Below, one piece after another: positions 30,370-41,921 of a DNA stretch of 64,000 nucleotides; position 1 is the first letter of the stretch, and every line of letters starts with the position of its first letter. The position numbers and the translations under genes were made by a program. This DNA comes from Isoetes taiwanensis (lineage: Eukaryota; Streptophyta; Lycopodiopsida; Isoetales; Isoetaceae), in contig JAJEKV010000059.1 of the NCBI GenBank assembly GCA_021234155.1, forward strand, positions 2,434,182 to 2,498,181. Direction: 5' to 3'. The notes below the pieces were generated by a model. It was not told the DNA's origin, did no database searches, and saw only the letters and a program-made list of their open reading frames with translations.

Positions 30370-32975
30370 TTAGTAGAATTTGAAAGGTTGGTTGTTCGTT
30401 TGCTTTCAGATTACTTTGCACAAAGTCTGTGGTTAGACTATGGGTATATTTTTATGTGGACAAATATTAAAACAATAGATTATATGTAATGCAATGACAA
30501 TAGACTCTTCAATTCCTTCTGGTTTTACATGATCAGCAGTTGAAATGCCCATGCTCTTATTGGAAAGTATTTTTGGTGCCATCTTTATTAGATGTGCCTC
30601 TAATCCTTGAAGGATGAGCAACTCCAAGTTCTATAAAAAGAATAGCATGTTGTAATCATTAAAGGATTAGAGTCTATGATTCAACTCAGCTTCAGCCCAG
30701 CATTATGTCCAGAAGCTAAGCCCACCGAGCATTATGTCTTTTCACTTTGTGAAGATGCAAAATCCACTAGATTATTTTTTCAACAAAGCTAATGTATTTG
30801 ACTGATCAGTCAACATAAATATGTACGTGGCACGTTCTTTTCATAGCATTTTTATATCTTTATCCTTTTTTAATCTTAGAGAGGCATGCTTGGCGACATC
30901 TCCTCATGGGTCCTAATGCATATTTTGCAAATACCTTTCTTCAATTTTATAGAGCCAAGCAACACATAAGTCTCCGGAGCTTACGTTTGTTAAGGTTTCA
31001 AATTCTAAACCAGATTAGGCTAAATTGTGAATTTGAAGAACTACTCTTTGAGCATGAAGACTACATCATCATGTAAAAAGCATGGATTGCATTGCCTTCT
31101 GCTATGGTGTATGGGTTCGTTTGCATCCACTTCAACAATTGTGGCTATTGCTTTGCCTTTGTGTTCATTAGTGGCTATTGCTTTGCATTTTCAACTAAAA
31201 GCAGAGAACAAAATTGAAATTTCATTGTGGATTGTGTATTGAAATTTCGTTGTGGATTTTGTAGCCACTTCTGTTGCAAGTTTGGTAGAGGTTCCCCATA
31301 GTTTAGGGAATAAATTATACCAATTTAATGAAATATCAATAGAGGCGAGCAAGGCATTTATTGGTTTTATCTACTTAATTGTTCCTCTATAAGGCTATGC
31401 AAGTGAAGGATTCGTTCATCGAAATAGAGGTACCAAGACATGACATCGAAAGCAAGCAAAGGCTAGACATATCAATTCACGAACAAAACATCCAAGCAAA
31501 GGCTGGACCTATCAATTGTCACAAACAAAACATCCTGGAAAAGACTATTTTCGATTGTCTGTTTAACCTAGACCCTAACAGTTCCAGACCTGTTTTGGAA
31601 AAAACTATTTGTTCACAAATTTGAAGGGATCACATTCCTAGATTTATGTCCCACAATTCAGAAAAAATATTTTACATAACATCTATGTCTCAGCAGAACA
31701 TTTTTCCAGTAGAACATTTTCATAAAAAAGCTTCCTGTTTTGGTGAGCTGAATATTTGATTCATCGATAAACCTGGAATACATGCTTGCTTCTATGAGCA
31801 TGCCAAGAGTAGAAACATTTACTAATTCTGACACCCATCTACAAAATCCCATGATTGCATGAATGCCACCATTCCTGCAAGGTAAAAGAAGAAGGAATGT
31901 TTATACTAATGCATTATTGTTCCATTTTCGGCTGCACAATCACTGTCTATCACTACATGATATGGGTGAGCCCTGAGCATACAAATATAGATCATCATCT
32001 TGGGGAAAAAGAACACGTCCTTGCTGCTTGTGTCCTTAGATACCCTGGAGTTTAACATTAATGTCTCGAAAAATCTATTTAACAACATTGCTAGCAATCT
32101 AAACAGCAAGGCCGTATCTTAGCATGAAATTTTTCTAATACAACATACAGTAGACTGCCTATAAGAAAAATCTTTCATCAGAACACTCACAAAGAACATG
32201 TTATATCCTAATCTTTATGCATGCATGAGACAGCCTTTAGATAATGAGAAACATAATTCTTCCATGAGAACAAAAATGCTTGTATGCAAACAAACAATTG
32301 GTGGTGTCTTATGCTCTTTAACACCTCCCTGCTGCCAACCTGAGCGTTAGACATGGATGCCTGCAGAAACGCAATATGTATAAATAAACCATCTGTAGAA
32401 GTCCAAGAGTAATTAAATGTAGCCTTTATTCAATCTCTGCCTTTTTTTTTAGCCCCACAGTGTGAAGTACTAAAAGAACATGTATTTTAATACATCGACA
32501 ACGATGTAGATGAAAAGCGTCATTTCTAAAACTAATTTTACTCTGAATTGGGTGCTGAAATCTATGCCATCTACATTCCTGAAGGCCCTTAAACTATGAC
32601 ATGAAATAATGAATAAGGGACAAAACTGCAAGGCTTAAAAAAGAAAGAGATTTTACAGCTAGAGATTTGTAAAAAGCATAAGCATTTTGGTTCTGCCCAC
32701 AGAATACCTTCAATTGGAGCACTGTCCTCAATCTTCTCAGTTTGTTTTAGCGCCTTCTGAGGCTTGACGCATTTACAACTGTAGCAATAAACCTAGAAAA
32801 CATTCAGTGATCGTAAAATGATAGCTTTGCTATAGCTACAGATGATTTAATCATGTTCATTTACTTCTCAAGTCAACCTAATGTCCTTTACGAACATTAG
32901 CTAGAAGTAGTAGTTATACGAAGAAACATGTTTATACGATGAAATATCTTTTAAACATTTCTAATACCAAGAACC
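30370..32975. other. No recognisable gene (possible Helitron body at the left)
   Basis: AT-rich sequence with only short frames (85 residues or fewer). Short duplications such as GTGGCTATTGCTTTGC (31141 and 31171) and CAAGCAAAGGCT are present. No domain, RNA gene or clear element end is seen. Confidence 0.5.
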
Positions 32976-32979
32976 AACC

Positions 32980-33205
32980 TTCATTTAGCTCTTTGTAGCA
33001 TTGATTTGTAAAGGGTTTCATCCACATCACAGTTTGGCCCGCTTTTGCTGCAATGGTCCAGCGCATTCACTTAGTAAGATTTTTAATGGCTTCTCAAATT
33101 CTCTTATCATCCTCATCATCTTGATAGGCTGGGTTGAAAACCATGCATAATAGCCTCCTGGTCTGAGCAGTCTATCCACTTCCAAGCAAAAATTCCATCC
33201 TGCTG
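32980..33205 (-). pseudogene. Putative methyltransferase (PMT/DUF248) exon remnant
   Basis: The minus strand, after a CAG acceptor at about 33206, gives DGI, then (after a shift) LEVDRLLRPGGYYAWF, then QDDEDDKR, EAIKNLTK, WTIAAKAGQTVMWMKP and FTNQCYKEL in alternating frames. LRPGGY and WTIAAK followed by W-KP-N-C are hallmarks of the plant PMT family, Golgi membrane proteins with a SAM-dependent methyltransferase fold, thought to modify pectin. At least three frameshifts disrupt this single exon, and the adjoining exons were not found. Confidence 0.75.
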
Positions 33206-33239
33206 AGTGAAACACAAAGTATTGATTGCAAGGCACAGA

Positions 33240-35395
33240 ACATTATAATTAAATATCAGGACAATATTTGGATTACCTTATTGTTACCACCATCAGAGAT
33301 GGATATCCGAAAACAAAAGGACACAGTAGGTGCAGGTACCTGCACCTGAAGATGCCAAGTGGAATCATCTTCAAAAATGGAGATGGAGATTCTAATAATA
33401 AATAGATTACTTTTCGTCTTCGTCTTCCTCTGACTTTCTAAATATTCCTATAGAAATATAATGTCATGATTTTGCAAGGGAACTGAACATTATAATCAAG
33501 AGCCAGCTAGGCTAAAAGCAAAACACCTTACCTCCATTTCTTTTAAACCTCTACTTCGCCGGCTTTTCAATCTAAACCCCTCAAAGGTTTTTTAGGAATA
33601 TAGATATAATTCCTGTAAACATGGTTCTGCAAGGACATAACATGGCAATCAAGAACCATAGGAAAAATAACTCGCAAATTTCTTAGACTCTTTAACCTCT
33701 TCAATGGCAATGAAGAACCATCTAGGCTAAAAGTAACAGGCAAAATAACTCACAAATTACCTCTGTGCAGACATGAATTAATTCTTTTCAACAAAAATAC
33801 CTGAAGAAGAACTATTTCAGTCTTCATTCAAAAGCATCATTTTAGCCAGAAACACATGATATTTCTAAGCTCCAAACCTGGCATGATGAATTGGCAAGGG
33901 AAAATCCAAATCAATCTGCAAGCAAAATATGTTTTGGAGCTGCCGAAATGGGCTCAATAGGGTTTGTCCGCCGAAACGATCCTTCATCAGGAAGGCTACC
34001 CACGACGCCTAAACGACAGCCGATTAGTCTGACTGTGAGATGAAAAGTGAGATGAAAAGTATCAAACTTTGGATGCCTATGCTCTAACCTAAGTATCAAA
34101 CTGATGCCTATGCTCTAACCTTATTGATCTGATCATAGCAGCCAAAGATGTTGCGGCGTTGGAAGGAACCAGGGTGCAAGTGCTACCGCTGTCCTCCCGA
34201 GGTCTATGCTCGAACCCAGAAAATGATTTTCCACGGATGAATGTGGAGTTAAACATCCCTTCAAAACATATTCCAAAATCATAACAATTGATTTTTTCGA
34301 TTTTTGGATACTCGGAACTTTTTCCGGCCGTTCAAGGTTCTTGAAATCTTAGAAAATCAAGTAAAAAAAAATTCCAAAAACATTTTTAGCCAGACCGGAT
34401 AATCCCAAATTAACAAGATTGATTTGGAAAAAAAAAAAAGAGATATATAAAATTTTTTTTTTGTGTGTTTAAATTTTATTTGTGTGTTTAAATTTTTTTT
34501 GGTGTGTTTAAAATTTTACTCACAATTACTCTTGTATTGGCGAGTACAAAATAGATACACAGACGAAGCTTTTGAAAATTGGACCTGATAATATGTTCTC
34601 ATGGTTCCACGAAGAAGCTCCTTATAAATTGGAGCGATTAGGCAATAATAACTCGCACTATCTGCTGGATTAAGCCATTTAGAACCATTGCTGCAAACTT
34701 TCTCGATTCATACAAGTTTGTAGGACACACTGGCCAAACTGGGCTTAGTGTTACCAGTTACTTAGCTTAATAAGGTACAAACTAACTGCTCCTATAAATG
34801 CTCTGGTTCAAGATCCCAACCACCCAAACATTGTCAGCAGTGGTGCCATTCTAAAGGAACTAATAAACTGACTGCTCGAAACTTTAAAAAATAACCACAA
34901 CAAAGTCTTGACAGCCAAATCTGACATGGTTCTATAATATCCTTCCATTTCTTTCATTTTGGAGATTCTCTCTGCTATATCCATTGAGTTCACTATGTTC
35001 ATTCTTAGTATCCTGTGCTATAGAATCATTGAACACTTTCTGCAATTGTATTGATAATACTCTATTAGAAGCATTGAGAATACCTCTCAGACTCAGAAGC
35101 CCAGGTCAGGTCTGCTTAAAATAGCTGACTGATCAGATCTGCTGCCAAGAATGAATCATGAGAGCATTAAAATCATCACAAATGCCAAGCCATCATCATA
35201 TCCGTTACTACTAGACTTCGTTTTAACGGTCCCCCCCCCAGCCCCCAATCGGCCCCCATCGCAAATCGCCATGTCTTGCGACAAAACGCAGCTAACTTTG
35301 CATCATTTTCGGTAGGGGCAGAAACAAAGCACTGTGAAGCAGAAGGGGAGAGAAGACCCACTTAAATCGCAGAAACAAAGCATTGTGCTCTACCT
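33240..35395. other. No recognisable gene
   Basis: Contains a degenerate TTTAAATTTT/GTGTGTTTAAATTT repeat at 34440-34520 and AT-rich filler. Frames up to 64 residues have no domain. Confidence 0.5.
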
Positions 35396-35398
35396 AGC

Positions 35399-35536
35399 TC
35401 AAATCAAAGCAGGAACTCCGCCACTAGTATCAGCGACCCCAGCTGCTTCAAGCTTGACGATGGCAGTGATGCGAAGACTCCTATCCTTCTGGCAATGACC
35501 CAGGAACTCTGCTCTGACAGAAATGGGAGCGGCCAT
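35399..35536 (-). CDS. Possible small protein or first exon, 45 residues
   Basis: ATG at 35536 in a good context (GGCTATGGCC) opens MAAPISVRAEFLGHCQKDRS, then LRITAIVKLEAAGVADTSGG, before TGA at 35399-35401. GC content is higher than that of the surroundings, and a second short frame (35361-35176, MGLLSPSASQCF) follows on the same strand. It may be the first exon or upstream frame of a plant gene whose remainder is lost. I do not recognise it. Confidence 0.25.
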   Translation of the reverse strand: MAAPISVRAEFLGHCQKDRSLRITAIVKLEAAGVADTSGGVPALI

Positions 35537-35539
35537 AGC

Positions 35540-38500
35540 CGCTGCCCTAGCCGTTTCGAAAACCTAACATCCAAAAAAAAACCTATCTTCTATCTTTTAT
35601 AGCTTTCATAGCTGTCTATTTTTTTCCTTTTACAATGGTCCACAACGCTAACAAAACAACCATTTTTCAATTTCCCTTTTTCCCAAAATAAAAAACCCCG
35701 AAAAAACCATTTGGGAACCTTATAGAATGACCTAATTGCCTTTTTGTATGTGCTGCATTTTGAATTTCCTCTAGAAGATATGGGTTGCTAACAAAAGTAA
35801 ACACTATTTTACAGAAGTTGCATTTGAAGTGCCGAAGGTTTGCAATATCAGTCATAAAATGCTTTGTTCCTTCTTAAGATGGTAGAGCTCAATCTTTGTT
35901 ACAAGTATCTACAAAATGCATCCAAGTTGTCCCTGTAACTGCAGTGAATAGCTATTCAAATCGGTTACATTCCTCTATTACTGTTGTAAAAGGCCACTTC
36001 CCTTTTCCTAAGGCTGCATTCTAGATTACTTGGCCCATTTGTATGTGCTGCATCTTGAATTCCTTCTAGAAGATACTGATTGTTAATATTTTCATGTTGT
36101 TTGGTGCCTTCTATTAGAAATACGTAGCTTTTATATAATTTGCAACTTTAAATCCAAAAGGGTCATTATATGATTGCAGGAAGGCAGAGTGTGAATCGTT
36201 GTGGGAATAAACCATATTCTTTTCTAAAATGGGTTGGTGTTGTCCTCTATGCACCCTCCCAAAAATTCCCTTTTTCTAGAATGTGACAGTTCCCTTTCAG
36301 CCTAGAGCGCTCTATTTGCTTAATTAGCCAGTCCAAATGGGAAAAAATGCCCAGGGCATAAACCAATCCTATAACGAGCCTGTTCTTTGCGCTTCAACAT
36401 GGTGGTACAAGCACAAAATACGTTTGATATGTCTAGAACTTTGCTTGCTATGTTTAGAACTTTGTTCCTTGCTTTTTGATTCTTCTATATTCTAATTCTT
36501 TTTCGTGCTAGGCTTCATAGAGAAGCCAACTTTGCTCAAAACATGTCTTTGAGTTGAAACTAGCCTGTGCTAGAATACTTTTGTGATCTTGCTGCTTGGG
36601 TGCAGGCAAGGGGACAACATGTTTAGACTTCTTAAAGGTCAGAGGTTGACACCTTCGTTTCGAAGACATTGTTAACCTGCCTATGACATTTTGTTAATGT
36701 TCATTTATTACAAATGTGCTTCACGATCGAAAAGCTCCAACAGCTTAGCCTATTTTGATGTGAGTTAGAGAACATACTAATACTAAGACTTGACAAAGAA
36801 GTGTCTTTTCTATTTCCAGCTTCAAGTACATGCCTTTAATTATAATGCTATTGAAGTTTCTATGTCTACACATGTGAATGTAAATTGTCCAGAAGAAGTT
36901 GCCTTTCAAGTTATAGAATGTTCTAATCTTGTAGTCTTATATTATGTTCCTAACCTATGTTTGTGCCACCTTATGGAGAGAGCGCATGACTTGAATCTCA
37001 TTTGTGCTATTCTAATTTGTGGTTGTCTTCCATTATAGAAAGCAGTAGATGGATGGCATATATAAATGATGTGCCCATAACGAATGGGCACTTCAATTTG
37101 GTATGGAAGTATTCTCTACCACCTTACGTGATTATGAGAATATATCAAATTGCTTTGAAGTCAGAATTGCAGAAGACCTTGTGTGCAAAAGATGCAGCAT
37201 TAGATGTTGAATCCCAAAAGTTCCAACAACAAGGGAATCAAACTTAAAGTGTTTTATTTATTGCCAAAAATTAATAATGATCAGGCTGATTTTTTTGTTT
37301 ACATAGGGATGAATAGGAGCTGTTATTGCAACATGTACTATTATTGTATGCAAATGTAATGAGTAGGATCAAATTAATGTTTAAAAATGGTAAGCAGGCA
37401 ATTGTGATGAGCACAACGAGACCATTAATATTAAGCCAAATAGCTGAGGGTTGTTGGCTGTTAAGCAGGAAAAAGAACCAGAATTTGAACTAAAGTTGCA
37501 CAAATTCATCCCAGTAGTTAATTGAACAAGTCGAAACAGCATCATTTGAAGTCAGGATAGTGTATTAACAAAAAGTTCATTTTATCTTTGCGTTGTCAAT
37601 AAAATAAGTACATTGCTTAATAGATGCATGCTTTGTAACATCACTAAAAGAGAGTTTGCACTGGAAGAGAGTTCGCTTAATAGACGTACGTTTGACGTTA
37701 GTAGAAGAAAAAATGTTTCTTTTAAAAGACCAATCAAACCACAACTTGACAAACATTGTTATGAATTTTAGTTCTATGTACATGTGATATTGAAATATGA
37801 CATTCTTTTACACAAGCAACATTCAACCTTACCTTTTTACCTTTCTTCCTCTATGTTTTGGTGAGTGCCTTTGACATATGAAGCTGGATGTAATTGGACT
37901 AAAGTCGAGGTGATGAGTTTAAAGTAGACAACTACCAACAAAGTAGATTGCTACCTACGAGGTGTGCTCCCAGAGAATATCATAAGTAATTTGCATTATC
38001 CACATCTAATAATGCTTCGCATGCACAACACCTCATGCTTGCCATGTGTTCACTTTGGATCTATCTGTAGGTCGAAGTAAATTATAGACTTTCAAGAACT
38101 TCCACCTCTCCTTCAACTATTGTGATAGCAATAGAATTGACATTCCTTGGATGGGGACACCTCTCCTCAACATTTATTATTTATTCCATCTCTTCTCTCG
38201 TTTTCATTCATCGGCGTTCTCTTGAGCTACTTTTTCTCCTACTTCTCTATCCTACCAGTTTCCCTCACCCTCCCTCCCTTGATGAATTGCCTGCAATACG
38301 TCATGTCTTTTTCCCGTTTCCCATTATTCCCTTCCATTGTTGCAGTTTCTCATTTCTCCTGCTTGCCATGTGTTCACTTTGGATCTATCTGTAGGTCGAA
38401 GTAATTTATAGACTTTCAAGAACTTCTACCTCTCCATCAATAAGGGCGCATCATAATGGGTAATTCCAGTTCTATTGTTTTTTCTGAAGAAATATATTGT

Positions 38501-39500
38501 GTCAATTGCAATGTGTGTTTGCAACAACTGCAGCCATCTGCAATGGATATCTGTGTGTAAGTAGATGTCCAAAGCCAATGAGAGGCATAAATTTGATTTT
38601 TTCTTCTGCCTATTTGCATTGGTATGTACTCAAAATAGCATTTGGTCTGAAGGCCAATAAGATATTGCAAGTTATAGCAACATCAAGGAGTGGCATAAAC
38701 AGTTGGACTTGGAATTGCCTGGTTTATGTAAGTGTAGTAATAGGAAGAAATATTGGGTGCAAATAGAGAAATATTTTGAAATATATATATTGTGTGCCAG
38801 GCAGAACGAAATATTGGATGCAAATGGTACTTGATGGTTTTGTCCTGCAGGAAGAGATTAAGAGTCAACAACTTGCTTATTTTCCCTATGATAGCATTAG
38901 GCTCTAAAAATTGCAAGGTTTTTTGGCTTTATAGTCTAAATTTGCTCATATTTACATTCAAACTACAATTTTCGTGAGGAGATTGCAAATTACAAGTGCT
39001 ACTTTCTATTTCATTGCAACGGTTCTGATTAATATATCTTTTTCTAGTAAAAAATTCCTCAAAATCTTCACTGCAGGTCATTTTGACTATGATTTTGGCA
39101 AATTTCTGTGATTCTTGGATGGTGGTGCAAACCAAATTGGAATTCAGTTCATTAGAACTTAGAATAACTTATAGGACTACTTTAAACACAACATGATAAC
39201 CTACAGAAGACCTATTGAATAAATAACACGTAGGATACAAAGTTCTATTTGACCATTGAATGGCCATAAATATTCTCCAAATGCCAATATGGGGCTTTAA
39301 GTTTTGGTACAAAATCTAATTGCTACTTTTGTGGTACGTTGTAGATGCACGTTTTGTTTAAAATCTATACAGGCAATGCCCCTCCACACCTAACTACCAC
39401 TACAAGTAATTGGCATGTGTAAAATACACCTAGCATCAAGATTCTTAGTTACGTATTGTACACAAATACATGCGCGCCACTACAACTTCAACATTGCCTA
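35540..39500. other. No recognisable gene; Helitron body may lie at the right
   Basis: AT-rich sequence with short frames. One pair (36790-37038 and 37002-37247, the latter with RWMAYINDVPITNGHFNLVW) looks protein-like but has no recognisable domain. The right end leads into a Helitron-like terminus. Confidence 0.4.
38038..38435. repeat. Direct repeat of about 75 bp, 323 bp apart
   Basis: GCTTGCCATGTGTTCACTTT and the next 55 bases (CTGTAGGTCGAAGTAA, GACTTTCAAGAACTTC) occur at 38038-38112 and 38361-38435, with a few differences. Confidence 0.75.
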
Positions 39501-39517
39501 CAATAGACCCGTAGTTA

Positions 39518-39547
39518 TGCCCGGCAACGCCAGGCATCCATTACTAG
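39518..39547 (+). mobile_element. Helitron-like 3' terminus, near the UGT promoter
   Basis: TGCCCGGCAACGCCAGGCA (39518-39536) forms a stem-loop, followed by TCCATTA and CTAG (39544-39547) before a T. It is the plus-strand counterpart of the termini at 30341 and 45166. One stem base has changed. The element would extend leftwards. It ends 250 bases before the TATA box of the glycosyltransferase. Confidence 0.6.
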
Positions 39548-39797
39548 TACAATTTAATTTTGCATCAAAAATGGCTTTCACACTCCAAAACATATGTAAA
39601 GAACTTTACGAAAAAGGGACGTCCTTGGCATTGTTTGAAACAAGGGGATCTATTCAACAACTTGGAAGCATGAAACTCTATATATCCACGGTGTATAAAG
39701 ATAGATACACAGTTTGTCGCATAGTGGTGGTGCTTTGCTTGTCTTAAAAGTCAAGTCAATTTCCAGGAAAATGCTATCACATTCCATGGAAAGCATG

Positions 39798-39806
39798 TAT
39801 AAGTAG
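39798..39806 (+). promoter_or_regulatory. TATA box of the UGT gene
   Basis: TATAAGTAG lies 57 bases upstream of the start codon at 39855, giving a short leader. The position is typical of plant promoters. Confidence 0.55.
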
Positions 39807-39854
39807 GTTAGTGAAGGAGCAAAGTACAGACAGGGGCTAATTGCAGACAAACAT

Positions 39855-41285
39855 ATGGCAATAGATTGCAGGAGCCAGAGAAAATCTGATCATGTAGTAT
39901 GTTGTATAGCAAGTGGGCGAGGCCATGTAACTGCAATGGTGAATCTGGCAAGGGCCATGGCAAGGTTAGGGATCTCAGTGACGGTAGTATTTTCAAGCGA
40001 GTCAGCATATAAATCAGTTGTTTTTGGCAATGAAGGAGACCCAGATCTAGATCCAGCCCAAGGGCTAGACATTGCCTTTGTTCTGTTAGAGGGAGCCCAA
40101 GAAATTGAAGGTTGGAATGATGGGGCCAGACTGGTAGTGAAGGGGGTGCGAAAATTTAGTTTTGGGAGCGCTGCTAAACTCAAGACGGATTTTCCAGCAG
40201 AGGAGCAGGCTTTGGAGGATCTGATTCATGCTATGCAAACTCCACCAATTGCCTTAATTTCTGACATGATCGTTGGCTGGTCTACATCCCCAGCCCAGAA
40301 ATTGAATCTCAAACGCTTCGTTTTCTACCCTGCTGCTCCGTTCTACCTCGCTGCATTGCTTAAATCTGCAAGCTTGATCTTGGAAGGCGTTGATCCAGCT
40401 TCTCACACAAGTCTAGAAATTGAGAAGGATTTGCCTCTTATTCCTTGGCCCCAGGTGCCTGATTATATGAAGGAGAAGGACCACCCGTTTTTCAACCGCT
40501 TGCAAGTGCTAAACTCAGATGGGATTTTGCTCAATACTTTCAACGAGCTAGATGGAAAGGTTTTGCAAGCTCTACAACATATGCCAGAAGCAAAAGGGAT
40601 ACAGATTTTTCCTGTAGGGCCTTTAGTTGATCCCCTGTTTTTGGATCCTGAGAAATCACTTGAAACGCTCTCTGTTACTGCTGTGTTTAAGGGCAGCCAG
40701 AAAGGGGATATGCAGTGCTTAGATTGGTTAGAAAAAAAAGCAGAGCGCACAGTTTTGTTCCTCTGTTTTGGAAGCTGGGAAACACTAGAGGATGCACAGA
40801 TTTTTGCAATTGCAAAGGGATTAGAGGCAAGCAAACAACCATTTATATGGGTTACCGCAGAATCATCCATAGCTGCGCTTCCAGAAGGATTCCAAGCTAG
40901 GACAGAAAATCAAGGCCTGATTGTTACAGACTGGGCTCCCCAACAGATTATTTTAAGGCACACTGCAATTGGGGGTTTTTTGACACACTGCGGCTGGAAT
41001 TCGATAGTGGAATGCATAAGCATAGCTGGGATTCCGATGGTGTGCTGGCCGTTTATGGGGGATCAGCCATTTGTTTGCAGATATGTGGTGGATGAGCTTA
41101 AGATTGGAATTGAAGTAGAAGCCACAGCTGAAGGATTTGTGGATGCAGATGAGGTTGAAAGATGCGCCAGAATTGTGATGGAAAAGCAAAGTGGCATCAG
41201 AGAGAGGGCCGCCGCTCTGAAAAGAAAGGCCCTTTTCTCCCGCTCTGGCCTACCTTTCTTTCTAAAATCCATCTTATCTGGATGA
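39855..41285 (+). CDS. Family-1 UDP-glycosyltransferase (UGT)
   Basis: This intact, intronless gene encodes 476 residues, normal for plant UGTs, which transfer a sugar from a UDP donor to small molecules such as flavonoids, hormones or phenolics in the cytosol. The N-terminal catalytic His is His24 in ASGRGHVTAMVNLARAMARL. The SDMIVGWS segment near residue 137 probably supplies the partner Asp. The PSPG donor-binding box starts at Trp360 (WAPQQIILRHT, then FLTHCGWNSIVE and CWPFMGDQ). The final Gln of the box favours UDP-glucose. The start is the first ATG after the TATA box, and the frame ends at TGA. Neighbours are repeats, so it stands alone; the acceptor substrate cannot be told. Confidence 0.93.
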   Translation: MAIDCRSQRKSDHVVCCIASGRGHVTAMVNLARAMARLGISVTVVFSSESAYKSVVFGNEGDPDLDPAQGLDIAFVLLEGAQEIEGWNDGARLVVKGVRKFSFGSAAKLKTDFPAEEQALEDLIHAMQTPPIALISDMIVGWSTSPAQKLNLKRFVFYPAAPFYLAALLKSASLILEGVDPASHTSLEIEKDLPLIPWPQVPDYMKEKDHPFFNRLQVLNSDGILLNTFNELDGKVLQALQHMPEAKGIQIFPVGPLVDPLFLDPEKSLETLSVTAVFKGSQKGDMQCLDWLEKKAERTVLFLCFGSWETLEDAQIFAIAKGLEASKQPFIWVTAESSIAALPEGFQARTENQGLIVTDWAPQQIILRHTAIGGFLTHCGWNSIVECISIAGIPMVCWPFMGDQPFVCRYVVDELKIGIEVEATAEGFVDADEVERCARIVMEKQSGIRERAAALKRKALFSRSGLPFFLKSILSG

Positions 41286-41289
41286 AACA

Positions 41290-41920
41290 CCATCACAGAG
41301 AATGTGGCCTCTTCAAATTGTTATATAATTGATATTTCATTCTATTTGCATTGTCTGTTAGGATTAACCCCTGATTTGAGCTCTTTTTCACGTGGACAAA
41401 ATCTAAAATCGGTTTCCCGGCAACCAAAAGTCTCGGCACACGAGCTCCACGAGTTTGATTGCTGGCGCGTATCTTTATCCCTATCCCTTGATTATCTGGG
41501 TTTTTGGCATATTCTTAGTAGATGCTAGTATATGTCTAGAAAATGCCAAACAATGCTCCAAACGTGTTGTAGGTTGTAAACTATCGGTTGCCCTTCTTGA
41601 TGGACGGCTGCTCTGAAACTGTGGTCTAGCCGGTAACGCTAGCTCTTTTGTTCCTCTTCTTCCACCCCTGCCAAAAGCTCTTCTGGCATACATAGGCGTG
41701 TATCTGAGAGGAATATGCAGAGGTTACATTCTAATGTTTTTCAGCCCAGATCTAGCTCTATATTCGACTCCGCATATCAATCCGGCTTTGCGTATCAAGG
41801 CTTTCCTTATTAAGTTAGGAGTAGATTCTGGCTGTGGCGATTAAGAAAGCTTACGATGCTGCACCCATATCGTTTCAGGCCATACAGGGTATGGTTCTTG
41901 CATTTTAATCATAATTTTTT
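41290..41920. other. No recognisable gene downstream of the UGT
   Basis: AT-rich 3' flank of the UGT gene. A 70-residue minus-strand frame (41693-41481) is basic and featureless. Confidence 0.5.
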
Positions 41921-41921
41921 A

